Positions 46,161-56,144 of a DNA stretch of 64,000 bases are shown here, piece by piece (within the stretch, counting starts at the first letter, position 1; every line of letters begins with the position of its first letter). A program made the position numbers and the translations under genes. The notes under the pieces are model-generated. The model was not told the DNA's origin and ran no database searches. It saw nothing but the letters and a program-made list of their open reading frames with translations. Source of the DNA: Nitrospinaceae bacterium. Lineage in GTDB: Bacteria > Nitrospinota > Nitrospinia > Nitrospinales > Nitrospinaceae. The stretch lies in contig JAHELC010000001.1 of NCBI GenBank assembly GCA_024644405.1, positions 382,854-446,853 of the forward strand, given 5' to 3'.

Positions 46161-46488
46161 TTTTTTTCTCCTGAATTTAAATTACTTTTGCAATCGAAGA
46201 GTTAACTATCAAAAGCAAATTTTCTTCTTAAACCTGAAAAAAGTTTTCCACAAGGGAGCGGATCCATTTAACAAAAATCCATTCCCTGCAAACGCTTTGG
46301 AAACGTACACGTTATCTTAACACAAATGGAAATGTTCAAAAACAGGCATACCCCCTTTATCCCCCGCCAATACTAGACGAAAAGAGGGTTGCCGTCACAC
46401 TTTTTGTTTGACTTTTACTTGCCATTTTTTATAATTGAACCCGCTTAGACCCTACCCACCTCTACCATCCTCGAAAGGAGGGATTCCC
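46161..46488. other. Divergent gap between def and the HU gene
   Basis: No gene is seen. The plus-strand half carries the HU promoter at 46408-46435 and its ribosome-binding site (AAGGAGG at about 46475). Nothing else stands out. Confidence 0.6.
46408..46435 (+). promoter_or_regulatory. Sigma-70 promoter of the HU gene
   Basis: TTGACT (46408-46413) and a perfect TATAAT (46430-46435), 16 bases apart, about 50 bases upstream of the start codon. Confidence 0.8.
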
Positions 46489-46767
46489 TTGACAAAAGAC
46501 GAGTTGATCGGCGCCGTTGCAAAAAATGTAAAGGATTCCGCTTTAAGCAAACGATTGACAGGTGACGTCCTGGATGCAGCATTCGATGTAATCGGGAAGT
46601 CCATCAAGAAAGAGAAACGTTTCGCCTATCCGGGTTTTGGAACCTTCACGGTACGTTCCCGAAAAGCGAGAACCGGACGCAATCCACAAACCGGGGAAGA
46701 GATTAAAATCAAGGCGAGCAAAACCGTTGGGTTTAAACCCGCCCCGACTCTCAAAAATACTTTGTAA
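46489..46767 (+). CDS. DNA-binding protein HU
   Basis: TTG at 46489, seven bases after AAGGAGG, gives a normal-length HU (92 residues, starting T-K-D-E-L-I). The open frame upstream to 46435 overlaps the promoter and is not coding. GFGTFTVRSRKARTGRNPQT is the DNA-binding arm and F-K-P-A-P the usual end. HU bends and compacts DNA. A strong promoter and terminator mark it as a single-gene unit. Confidence 0.95.
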   Translation: MTKDELIGAVAKNVKDSALSKRLTGDVLDAAFDVIGKSIKKEKRFAYPGFGTFTVRSRKARTGRNPQTGEEIKIKASKTVGFKPAPTLKNTL

Positions 46768-46810
46768 ATCGACGCAAGCTTTCCAAAAGATTCAGATCCA
46801 TTAAATGCAG

Positions 46811-46846
46811 AACGCCCAAAGGTTGGATAGCCTTTGGGCGTTTTTA
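46811..46846 (+). terminator. Intrinsic terminator after HU
   Basis: aacgcccaaagg / cctttgggcgtt form a twelve-pair stem over an eight-base loop, followed by tttttat-type sequence. It could also serve the convergent gene at 46869. Confidence 0.92.
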
Positions 46847-46868
46847 TCTCTTCGGTTTTATTGAACCA

Positions 46869-47234
46869 TTATTTTTGCTTGGCTCTTTGAGCCTTCAGGA
46901 AATCCAGTTCAAATTCCCTGAACTTCCCTTCATTAGCCTGTTTGGGCCTTCTTGTTTTTCGGGTAAAATCGTTGAGGGAAAACTGTTTTTCAAGGTAATG
47001 GCAGGTCCGGCACTCCGTCGCATACCGGAATACTTTCCGCCTGTAAAGCAGGGACTTCTCTTCAACGTGGCCGGTCGAGTCAAAATCCCTGTGGATGTGA
47101 CAACTCCGGCAGTAATCATTGATAATTTTGTTGCTGTCTGCCGCAACAAAATCTCCATCGAAGGCCTCTTCGATTTTCTGGGTATAACACCCCACACTCA
47201 TACCCATCAGGACTAAAATCCAAAACCACTTCAT
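46869..47234 (-). CDS. Small two-haem c-type cytochrome lipoprotein
   Basis: The signal sequence ends in a lipobox (MSVGC, cysteine 16), so the protein is likely anchored to a membrane. Two haem-binding CXXCH motifs appear, CRSCH and CRTCH, with further histidines (HIHRD, STGH) as possible ligands. The C-terminal 40 residues are strongly basic. No operon partner is evident. It could be a small electron carrier; partners are not visible in the window. Confidence 0.85.
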   Translation of the reverse strand: MKWFWILVLMGMSVGCYTQKIEEAFDGDFVAADSNKIINDYCRSCHIHRDFDSTGHVEEKSLLYRRKVFRYATECRTCHYLEKQFSLNDFTRKTRRPKQANEGKFREFELDFLKAQRAKQK

Positions 47235-47399
47235 TTGAATAAAACCTCGCTGTCACCGGTTTGCAGGTACCGCACTCTCTATCATGTACCAATCAAGAAA
47301 TTATACCAAAACCATTATACATTCACGCCGGGAACAAACAAAAACTTTACAATCCGAGAAGAATTTAGGGAGAATACAGTGGAGGCAGGGAAAACGTTC

Positions 47400-48098
47400 T
47401 CAGGCGTTGTTGGAGCGAATCAAATCGTAGATTTTCAAAACCTTATCGGAGTAGTCTGCCGGGAGCCGCTTGCCTTGCTGGATGTAGCGCTCTAATTTGG
47501 TGGGACCATGATTATAAGCTTCCAACGCCAGCTTGACATCGTTATTAAAACGATTCTGCAGCTTATTGAGGTAGTATGTCCCCAGGGCAATATTGGACTC
47601 CGGCTTGAAAAGAGTCGGTTTCCCCTCCCACGGCAGGTTGACTTCGGTGGCCATGGCATGCCCCGTCCGCGGACGGATTTGCATCAACCCCAAAGCACCC
47701 CGATGGGACTTGGCCCAGTTGTTGAACGAACTTTCGGTAACAATAAGAGCCGTCAACAGGAAGGGATCATAATCATATTTCCGGCTCGCTTCATAGATCC
47801 AATGAGGAATTTTATTCAGGGAAGCACCGTCCAACCCGGTGGAATAAGTGGAAATCACGTCAAAAATCTTGTTTTTGATTTTCTGCTTTTCACGGAGGGT
47901 GATATGAAAATCCTGGTACTCCTGTTCCCGGTTAATTTTCAAAAAGTGGCTTTCGTCCAGGGAGGTAATTGCCGATGAGTAATGCACAGGGGTTCCTTTG
48001 AGATTAGCGATACTCCCGGAGAGAACACCCTGGAACCCTAAGACGACCAATACCGATAACAGGGTAGTTAAATTTTTCATAGAAGCATTGATATCCAT
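47400..48098 (-). CDS. Lytic transglycosylase (SLT domain)
   Basis: An N-terminal hydrophobic segment (about 7-27) exports or anchors the protein. The SLT domain has LLTALIVTESSFNNWAKS, with the catalytic glutamate, then GALGLMQIRPRTG and ALEAYNHGP. These enzymes cleave peptidoglycan to the anhydro form. ATG at 48098 is chosen with AAGG upstream; the frame is open for eight more codons. It is monocistronic, with no secretion-system gene nearby. Confidence 0.93.
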   Translation of the reverse strand: MDINASMKNLTTLLSVLVVLGFQGVLSGSIANLKGTPVHYSSAITSLDESHFLKINREQEYQDFHITLREKQKIKNKIFDVISTYSTGLDGASLNKIPHWIYEASRKYDYDPFLLTALIVTESSFNNWAKSHRGALGLMQIRPRTGHAMATEVNLPWEGKPTLFKPESNIALGTYYLNKLQNRFNNDVKLALEAYNHGPTKLERYIQQGKRLPADYSDKVLKIYDLIRSNNA

Positions 48099-48371
48099 CT
48101 TACTTAACCTTTTGTCAGTCACAAAATTTACATCGGATGTTTTCTATGTAAATATTAGAAAAACTTGGACTTACCCGCCAGATCCTTAAAAAAACCTTTG
48201 TTTATAAGGGTTTCAAAAGCTTTGGTCGGTGCAAATACCAAATTCGGACGGAGTATACGGAGGTCCAGATTAATTGTCAAACCACTTTTTAGCAAACATT
48301 CGGGAAACCATTGATTTTTGGCTCAGAATTACTATAATGGCTTCCTATAAATCATTAATTAAATTGGTATT

Positions 48372-51300
48372 ATGAAAATTACTTGCCCTAAATGTCATTC
48401 TACCTACAAGGTCGATCTTCCTGATCCAAGTCAGGCTGGGATCGACGTCCAGTGTGGAAATTGTCTTTATATTTTTCTATTTAGCCCTGATATCGAAAAA
48501 CCCGGTCCTGAAGTAATCCAAAGGGGTACCTCAGCGGGAACCGGGAATTCTGATATAAAAAACCGCTCTTCCGAACCAATATTACCACCCCAAAAGGATG
48601 AGGATCAAGAGGTTTCTGGCTCTAATAAACCTTCTCTCGACTCCGAAGACCAGGCCACCCCCTCACCGGAATCCTCACCGGAAACGGACCGGGAAACCCT
48701 TGAGGAGTTGGAACTGGAACCTCTAGTAGACGACCCGGAAGCTATTGAAATTATTGTCGAAAATGACGCCCCTGATGATTCCCTGGAAGAGGTGGCTCTG
48801 GATGATATTTGGGATCAGGCGATGCAAGAAGGGACCCGCGCAACCGGCAAATCCAAAGAAAAATCGCCCTCTACGTCTTCCAGCAAGCCGGGTGAGGAAC
48901 CCAATGATGAGGAAACCCTCGATGCAACGCCGACTCCACAGGATAAAAAGTCAAAGCCGCTGCCTTCTCTAGAGGACCGACAACGGGAAATCGACCAGAT
49001 TCTCGCTTCTCACCGGGACAGACAGGGAGCCTCCGGAGAAAAACCCCCGGCTGAAGGATCACAACCTCTCTCCACCCAGAAGGACCGACCCCAGGAAAAA
49101 ACCCAGGAAGAAATTGACCTCGAGGAACAGGTTGTCATCAACGAAGAAGAAGCTATGCCCAACTGGGAGGAGGCCTTCACGGATCAGGCCAAGGTAGAGG
49201 CCGGTTGGAAAAAAGCACAGGAGCAAGACCGAATCCTGGAGGAGCAACAGCTGGTAGAAGCTTTGGGCAAGAAAGGGGAACCCACCCCGGAAGAAAAGGC
49301 CGCCCCCCCGGAGGACAAACAGAGCCTCGTTGATGAGATTTTTGCCGAAGCCAAAGGTTCTCATGAACCCCCGAAAGAGACAATTCAAACGCCTCAACCG
49401 AAATCCGGGGTAGATCAAAAGCAGGACGAGGTCGACCAAATCTTCGCCGAAGCCCAGGCCCGAAAGGCAAAAGCCCAAGAGGAAAGTGACCTCGAAGAAC
49501 AGATCTCCGCCGAAGAGAATACCATGCCCAGCTGGGAAGAAGCCTTCGCTGATCAGTCCGAAGTGGAATCCGGATGGAGAAAAGCCCAGGTGGAGGATCG
49601 TATCCACGAAGAACAACAGCTTTCCGACGCTTTGGGAGAGGAGTCTGCATCCTCGAAACTCTCCGCCGAAGAAATACCGGAAACGCAGGAAAATAAACAG
49701 GACCTCGTCGATCAGTTATTCTCGGAAGCGCGGTCTCAACAGGAATTCGCTAAAGAGCCTGAAGCGATAACGCAGGACGAACCACTGGAAATTTCTGATG
49801 ATATGGTTCCCTCCTCAGAAACTCAGGAGACTCACGTCGACCAACACACGATTCCCGGCGGGATCGATCTGATGACCGATCTGGATGACTTGAATATGAA
49901 GCAATTGGTCACACAGGCTTTTAGGGAGGAATCTGAAGCTCAAGAGAAAACCGAAAGCTCAATACCTGAAATCCCCGCCATGGAGGAGGGAGGCGAAGAA
50001 CCCCCCTTAACGATGGAATCCACTGCCGAGACCCCCCAGGAAGCCGAACCACCGCCATTGGAACCCATTCCCCCACTGGAAATGGAATCGCCCCCGGAAA
50101 CGACTCCCGAAGCTGAAGAAGTAGAACCGGAACCGGTTGAGGCGATTGCTGAAGCGGAAGATTTTGAAGTCCCGTCGACACGCGAAATGGAATCTCTCCT
50201 GGCAGAAGCCGACGCTGTGAAACAGGAAATACCAGAGGTCCCAGAACCCCTGGAAATGGAATCGGAACCCGAACCCACGCTGGAAACCCAGGAGACGACC
50301 GCTTCCACCTCTTATGATAATGAAGCAGAACTCTGGGCCGATCTCCTTCCCGAAACCCATGAAGAAGGACAGCCCGTCGAAGAGGAGGCGCCCGTCGCCT
50401 TTACCGGGAAAGAGGAAGAAGGACCTTTTGGAGGAGACGACTTCTGGGATCAAGTACTGGAAAAAGACACTCCGGAATCCCAAACGGCCGAAATCGGTCC
50501 TGAACAACCCCCTGTCGCAGCCGAACCTGTGGCTCAGGACGCAGCCGAGAGCGAAACCCTGACAGATGAGGAGCTCTGGAAGCAAGCTTTTCCGGGAGAG
50601 ACAGAGCCCGAGCAGGCCGCCTCCCAAGACTCTGGCGAGGAAGCAGAGGATTCCCAATCAAAAGTAGCTCCCCTGGTCATTGGAGCCAGCGCCAAACCGA
50701 ACGTCGAGTCGGAAGACTTGCCAGAATATGACGAAGCGGCCTACGCCGATTATGATGATGACGATGACGAATTCGAATTCCAACCCAGAAAGCGAAAACT
50801 CGGCCCCTTCACCCTTCCCCACGGGCGGCGTGGCGATCTGGTAATTGGCGGAGCCATGGTGGTATTTCTTTTGCTCGCAGGAAGTGTCTACTTCACCCTG
50901 CAAACCTTTGCCCCTGGCGAATTGACCGATATCGAGACGGCCAAAACCGAAGTTCCTGAAGGCCTGAGCCCGCGCGAGGTGCCTTTGGATGAACTGGCAC
51001 AGGAGCTGACATCTCCCAAGCCCCCCAAACCGGAAAAAATCCCAGCGGCGGACACACCGGGAGACAAGGGCGAAGCGATCCTTTCCGACCCCGCCAAAAT
51101 TCTGGAAGAATCTCCGGAAGAGAAGGGAATCTTGAAGGACCTGGCTGAATCCAAAATACTGAAGGACACCGGAAAATCGCAGACCGCCAAAATCGACCAA
51201 TCCGCTCTCGAGGCCTTGTCCGGCCACTCCGTCACCATGAGCACCATCATGCCCGTCGCCTACAATCCAACGGATATCCGCGTGCTCAGTTTCAGTGTAG

Positions 51301-51527
51301 AGATCCAGTTGAGCGATGCCCGAAGCGCGAAACGGGTGCGCGAATCCCTGCCCGTTTACGAAGACATCATGAACCAGACGGTGGAAGATTTCCTGCGGCG
51401 TAAATTTTATAACGATATTCTCTACGTTAAAGAAAAACTGCAAAAACGTCTGCAAACTGCGATGAACAAATCCCTCAAAACCGGCCGTGTCCGAAAAACC
51501 AAGTTCACAGAATTTGCGATTCAGTAA
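48372..51527 (+). CDS. Giant acidic zinc-ribbon protein with FliL-like C-terminus
   Basis: The N-terminal MJ0042-type zinc ribbon is ITCPKCHSTYKV and VQCGNCLYIF (C-x2-C twice). About 790 residues of Glu/Pro-rich, probably disordered chain follow. This contains a duplicated segment of about 90 residues (around 258-345 and 380-470) and recurring acidic-Trp motifs: DDIWDQAM (143), NWEEAF (264), SWEEAF (387), ELWADLL (653), DDFWDQVL (689) and ELWKQAF (734). A single transmembrane helix lies at about 825-845. The last 100 residues resemble the FliL periplasmic domain, ending VRKTKFTEFAIQ. The zinc ribbon and acidic part are cytoplasmic if the topology is standard. Function unknown. Confidence 0.75.
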   Translation: MKITCPKCHSTYKVDLPDPSQAGIDVQCGNCLYIFLFSPDIEKPGPEVIQRGTSAGTGNSDIKNRSSEPILPPQKDEDQEVSGSNKPSLDSEDQATPSPESSPETDRETLEELELEPLVDDPEAIEIIVENDAPDDSLEEVALDDIWDQAMQEGTRATGKSKEKSPSTSSSKPGEEPNDEETLDATPTPQDKKSKPLPSLEDRQREIDQILASHRDRQGASGEKPPAEGSQPLSTQKDRPQEKTQEEIDLEEQVVINEEEAMPNWEEAFTDQAKVEAGWKKAQEQDRILEEQQLVEALGKKGEPTPEEKAAPPEDKQSLVDEIFAEAKGSHEPPKETIQTPQPKSGVDQKQDEVDQIFAEAQARKAKAQEESDLEEQISAEENTMPSWEEAFADQSEVESGWRKAQVEDRIHEEQQLSDALGEESASSKLSAEEIPETQENKQDLVDQLFSEARSQQEFAKEPEAITQDEPLEISDDMVPSSETQETHVDQHTIPGGIDLMTDLDDLNMKQLVTQAFREESEAQEKTESSIPEIPAMEEGGEEPPLTMESTAETPQEAEPPPLEPIPPLEMESPPETTPEAEEVEPEPVEAIAEAEDFEVPSTREMESLLAEADAVKQEIPEVPEPLEMESEPEPTLETQETTASTSYDNEAELWADLLPETHEEGQPVEEEAPVAFTGKEEEGPFGGDDFWDQVLEKDTPESQTAEIGPEQPPVAAEPVAQDAAESETLTDEELWKQAFPGETEPEQAASQDSGEEAEDSQSKVAPLVIGASAKPNVESEDLPEYDEAAYADYDDDDDEFEFQPRKRKLGPFTLPHGRRGDLVIGGAMVVFLLLAGSVYFTLQTFAPGELTDIETAKTEVPEGLSPREVPLDELAQELTSPKPPKPEKIPAADTPGDKGEAILSDPAKILEESPEEKGILKDLAESKILKDTGKSQTAKIDQSALEALSGHSVTMSTIMPVAYNPTDIRVLSFSVEIQLSDARSAKRVRESLPVYEDIMNQTVEDFLRRKFYNDILYVKEKLQKRLQTAMNKSLKTGRVRKTKFTEFAIQ

Positions 51528-51557
51528 CTCACCCAATACCCTGCGGATTTCGTCTGT

Positions 51558-52601
<1,044 letters not shown>

Positions 52602-52604
52602 TTA

Positions 52605-52862
52605 TCAGTTGGAGGGATAGATACTGACTTTTTTCTTGGAACGGGTCAACCATTCGAACTTGACCACGCCGGGGGCTTTGGCGAACAACGTGTAATCGGT
52701 CCCGACACCGACATTCAACCCCGGATGAATCGAGGTGCCGCGTTGCCGCACAATGATTTCTCCGGCTTTGACCGCTTGTCCACCATACCGCTTGACGCCC
52801 AGGCGTTTCCCGATACTGTCTCTTCCGTTGGACGTACTGCCTTGTCCTTTTTTGTGTGCCAT
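52605..52862 (-). CDS. rpmA: Ribosomal protein bL27
   Basis: The 85-residue protein starts [20 protein letters not shown] and contains [10 protein letters not shown], typical of bL27. The start directly after Met lacks the N-terminal extension cleaved in Firmicutes. It lies 11 bases after rplU. Confidence 0.98.
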   Translation of the reverse strand: MAHKKGQGSTSNGRDSIGKRLGVKRYGGQAVKAGEIIVRQRGTSIHPGLNVGVGTDYTLFAKAPGVVKFEWLTRSKKKVSIYPSN

Positions 52863-52873
52863 GACGTCTCCTG

Positions 52874-53188
52874 TTACTTCTTCGAAATATCGGTAATTTT
52901 CAAATGCGTGATCAACTGCCGGTGCCCGTTGGTCCGGCGGTATTTTTTCCGGCGCTTTTTTTTGAACACCAGGATCTTGGGGCCCTTGGACTGATCCATA
53001 ATTTCGCAGGTCACTTTACTCCCACCCAAAATTGGAGAACCCACGTCCACCTTGTCCTCTTCGCCAATCATCAGAACCTGGTCCAGAGTCACTGTGTCCC
53101 CCACGTTGCCTTCCAGTTTTTCAACTTGAATGACATCGCCCTGGGAGACTTTGTACTGCTTCCCGCCGGTTTTCAATACAGCAAACAT
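52874..53188 (-). CDS. rplU: Ribosomal protein bL21
   Basis: The 104-residue protein has [14 protein letters not shown] at the start and [17 protein letters not shown] near the end, as in bL21. It is first in the rplU-rpmA-obgE operon and has a good promoter about 85 bases upstream. Confidence 0.98.
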   Translation of the reverse strand: MFAVLKTGGKQYKVSQGDVIQVEKLEGNVGDTVTLDQVLMIGEEDKVDVGSPILGGSKVTCEIMDQSKGPKILVFKKKRRKKYRRTNGHRQLITHLKITDISKK

Positions 53189-53271
53189 TTCGATTCAATA
53201 CTCCTGAAAATAGATCGGCGGGAACGGCTGGCGCCCGGCCTTTTCAATTAATTACGTGGAACGAACCCGAT

Positions 53272-53300
53272 ATAGTACTGAATAAGAAAGACCAAGTCAA
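53272..53300 (-). promoter_or_regulatory. Sigma-70 promoter of rplU-rpmA-obgE
   Basis: On the minus strand TTGACT (53300-53295), 17 bases, then TACTAT (53277-53272), which is close to consensus. Confidence 0.8.
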
Positions 53301-53413
53301 TACAAACTCCACCGGAACCGCATCCCCAAACACGAAGCCGCTGTTTTCCCCGCTTGCACCTGTTTCCGGGGAAATGCTATAACAAGACCGTCACCTGCCC
53401 GGGAGGATTATTT

Positions 53414-53980
53414 ATGTCGTTGAAAGACAAGGAGAAATGGAACGCCAAGTACGAGTCGACTGCGGACTTGGCGGGACGGGAGCCCAGTCAGTGGCTGGCG
53501 GACCACGTGGGTCTGCTCGACGGCCGGGGCAAAGCCCTCGATATCGCCATGGGGGAAGGCCGAAACACGCTGTTTGTGGCTTCGCTGGGCTATGATGCCT
53601 GGGGCGTCGATATTGCCGAGGTCGGCATCTCCCGCGCCGAAGCCCTGGCCCGTGAAAATAATCTAACGATTCATACCCAGATTGCCGATCTGGATCATTA
53701 TAATATAGAAGAAAACGCCTACGATTTGATCCTGTGCTTTTATTTTCTCAACCGCCGCCTGTTCGAGGGTATTCGAAAAGGTTTGAAAACCGGCGGCACC
53801 TTGATATTTAAAACGTTTACAGTGGATTACCTGAAATACAGTGGATTCAAACGGGAATGGGTCCTGGAGAAAAATGAATTGCGGGAGGCCTTCTCTGACT
53901 TTAAAATCCTCGATTACCAAGAAGCCGACGAACCCGAAAATGAAATAGCCTATGCCGCGCTGGTGGCCCGGAAAGAATAA
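53414..53980 (+). CDS. Class I SAM-dependent methyltransferase
   Basis: The SAM-binding motif is ALDIAMGEGRNTLFVA, with GVDI as the second motif and LILCFYFLNR later; the layout resembles TehB-like small methyltransferases. ATG at 53414 follows GGAGG by seven bases; the ORF upstream is not supported. Substrate unknown. The next gene, a lipoprotein, starts 10 bases after its stop, and the two might be linked only by position. Confidence 0.85.
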   Translation: MSLKDKEKWNAKYESTADLAGREPSQWLADHVGLLDGRGKALDIAMGEGRNTLFVASLGYDAWGVDIAEVGISRAEALARENNLTIHTQIADLDHYNIEENAYDLILCFYFLNRRLFEGIRKGLKTGGTLIFKTFTVDYLKYSGFKREWVLEKNELREAFSDFKILDYQEADEPENEIAYAALVARKE

Positions 53981-53990
53981 TCACTCATCG

Positions 53991-54836
53991 ATGAAAAAAC
54001 TCATTCACTCCAATATCACCGGGCACCTTAATATCCTTTTCATTGTCGCCATGATGAGTGCGCTCGTTCTTGCAGGTTGCAGCTCCACCCATAAGTCGGC
54101 GGGCAAAAAGTTTACTACTGAGGACTTCACGCTCACCTATACCGACAAGGCACAGGCCGGCGGGGAGATCAAAGCATTGGTCCTGCAACACCCGTTAGCC
54201 ATCACCGAACGCCAGATGGTGTTTCATATGGTGGCCCTGACCTATGAAAACTATTCTTTGCTGGGCGAGGCCGGTCCGGTGTTCACCAAAGACGATATCA
54301 AGAAAACGAAGCGATTGCTGACCAAAGCACTCAACAAAGCGAATTTGCAAAACATCATCGGCTTTGAAGTGAAATCCGCGGACGGCACTACCCAGGGTGA
54401 GTTGTTCGCCAGCCAGGGGAACCTGCATTGGCGGTTTTTCCAAATTCAGGGAGTGAAATATTCGTTAACGCGCAACCAGATGGCGCGGTATGGAACCGCC
54501 TGGAAGATGGTGCCCAGGAAAGGTCAGAAGTTTCACGTGACGGACAAGTTTCTGGGCGCCAAACAGTGGACCAACTGGATCGAGGCCCAAATCAACCTCC
54601 CGGCTCCGGCGAATCTTAAAATCGCCCGCCCCAAGAAGAAGCGTTCGAATTCCGGCACGGCTCAATCGGCTCCACCCCCTACTCAACCGGGTCCGCCGCC
54701 AGCACCCGTTCCCGGAAAAAACCCCGCAGATTTGGAAGAAAAGCTCAGGTTTCTGAAATACCTGTATGGCAATCAGCTGATTGACAAACGGGAATATGAA
54801 CAGAAACGCAAGGACCTGCTGGATCAATACCTCTGA
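53991..54836 (+). CDS. Lipoprotein with C-terminal SHOCT-like motif
   Basis: ATG at 53991 gives a lipoprotein signal ending LVLAGC. The middle part (about 45-215) is a globular domain that is not recognised. A proline-rich linker (APPPTQPGPPPAPVPG) leads to the closing 35 residues LEEKLRFLKYLYGNQLIDKR onwards, which fit the SHOCT pattern of short C-terminal helical modules. It abuts the convergent methyltransferase gene at 54837. Function unknown. Confidence 0.75.
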   Translation: MKKLIHSNITGHLNILFIVAMMSALVLAGCSSTHKSAGKKFTTEDFTLTYTDKAQAGGEIKALVLQHPLAITERQMVFHMVALTYENYSLLGEAGPVFTKDDIKKTKRLLTKALNKANLQNIIGFEVKSADGTTQGELFASQGNLHWRFFQIQGVKYSLTRNQMARYGTAWKMVPRKGQKFHVTDKFLGAKQWTNWIEAQINLPAPANLKIARPKKKRSNSGTAQSAPPPTQPGPPPAPVPGKNPADLEEKLRFLKYLYGNQLIDKREYEQKRKDLLDQYL

Positions 54837-55469
54837 TTATTTTTTCCTCAGACAGTACAATCCATCGCGTACAGGCAGCATGAGCGCCTCCACCCGGTCA
54901 TCCCGGCACACGGTTTCATTGAACTGATGAATGGCATGATCGGACTCCTCCTTGGGAGATAACACCCGCCCGCTCCACAACACGTTGTCCGCCACGATCA
55001 ATCCGCCGGAACGCAGAATCGGCAGAATCGCATTAAAATAATTCAGGTAGTTGGTCTTATCGGCGTCGATGAACGCCATGTCAAATGTTTCATTGAGATC
55101 GGCAATGGATTCCAGGGCATTGCCTTCGAGCAGGATGATTTTACTGCCATGCGGACTTTCGGCGAAATATCGCTTGGCGACGGCAATGGCCGCCGGGTCT
55201 TCGTCGCAGGTATAAAGACGACCGACTTTCGGCAACGCTTCGGCCATGGACAAGGCACTGTAACCACTGAAGGTGCCGACTTCCAGAATGCGCTTCGCTC
55301 CCAGCAACTGCGCCTGCAATTTGAGAAACCTTCCGACCGTCCGCCCCGAAACCATCTGCGGATATTCCAGGCTGTCCTGCGTTTCTTTCTGCAGGCGCGC
55401 CAGAAGTTCTCCTTCGTGTCCGGTATGATCGCAAACGTAATTTTCGATCTCTTTATCTATAAATTCCAT
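54837..55469 (-). CDS. O-methyltransferase (caffeoyl-CoA/tRNA-type class I)
   Basis: The 210-residue protein has RILEVGTFSGYSALSMAEAL, CDEDPAAIAVA, FDMAFIDADKTNYLNYFN and GGLIVADNVLWSGRV, standard for the cation-dependent O-methyltransferase family. Members act on small catechols or on tRNA hydroxyuridine; sequence alone cannot choose between them. Start ATG at 55469. It is followed by an AlkA-type glycosylase gene upstream on the same strand (21 bases). Confidence 0.9.
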   Translation of the reverse strand: MEFIDKEIENYVCDHTGHEGELLARLQKETQDSLEYPQMVSGRTVGRFLKLQAQLLGAKRILEVGTFSGYSALSMAEALPKVGRLYTCDEDPAAIAVAKRYFAESPHGSKIILLEGNALESIADLNETFDMAFIDADKTNYLNYFNAILPILRSGGLIVADNVLWSGRVLSPKEESDHAIHQFNETVCRDDRVEALMLPVRDGLYCLRKK

Positions 55470-55489
55470 GATTTCCTCATAAGGTTATT

Positions 55490-56137
55490 TTAGTAATTAA
55501 CGATATCCGCATTCAAACTGCGCCAGGCATACCAGGTCGCCACGGTTTCCAGGGGATTCCACTTTTTCCCGATGGTGCGCAGACGTTTGGCATCGGGCCG
55601 GGCTTTCATGCCATAAATATTCTGCACCGCCACACGCAAACCCAAATCATCCACGGGCAGAACATCGAGGCGATTCAGTGAAAAAATCAGAAACATTTCC
55701 GCCGTCCATCGTCCGATGCCGTGCACCAGTGTCAGCCGGTCGATGACCTCTTCGTTGCCCAGATAATTCAGTTGGTGCGGACGGATGGTTCCGTCGAGGA
55801 AGCGGTGACTCAAATCTTTCAGATAAGCGGCCTTTTGCCGGGACAATCCGGCGCCGCGTAGAGGGGCGTCTTTCAACCTTGCCATGCGTTCCGGTGTGGG
55901 TGCATGGCCGTCGAACAATTTTTCGAAGCGCGAGTAGATGGTCTCTGCGGCCGCGGTGGAAATCTGCTGGGACACGATGGACCGGCACAGCACCACAAAA
56001 TATTTTCGGTTCCGCTTCAGGCGGAACGGCCCAATGGCTTGTATCACGCGTGCTATTTTAGGATCACGTTTCCTGAAATGACTCAATATCCGGCGACGGG
56101 TCGGCAACTCCTGGGCGGATGCGCGATGTTCAGCCAT
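55490..56137 (-). CDS. DNA-3-methyladenine glycosylase II (AlkA-type)
   Basis: HhH-GPD family base-excision enzyme. Helix-hairpin-helix VHGIGRWTAEMFLIFSLNR is followed by the catalytic aspartate in DVLPVDDLGL. SIVSQQIS and GAGLSRQKAAYL are also typical. The AlkA N-terminal domain is absent, so it is the short bacterial/archaeal form. The gene lies seven bases after the LRR gene at 56145, within a minus-strand run that begins with aroK. Confidence 0.93.
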   Translation of the reverse strand: MAEHRASAQELPTRRRILSHFRKRDPKIARVIQAIGPFRLKRNRKYFVVLCRSIVSQQISTAAAETIYSRFEKLFDGHAPTPERMARLKDAPLRGAGLSRQKAAYLKDLSHRFLDGTIRPHQLNYLGNEEVIDRLTLVHGIGRWTAEMFLIFSLNRLDVLPVDDLGLRVAVQNIYGMKARPDAKRLRTIGKKWNPLETVATWYAWRSLNADIVNY

Positions 56138-56144
56138 AAGCGCT

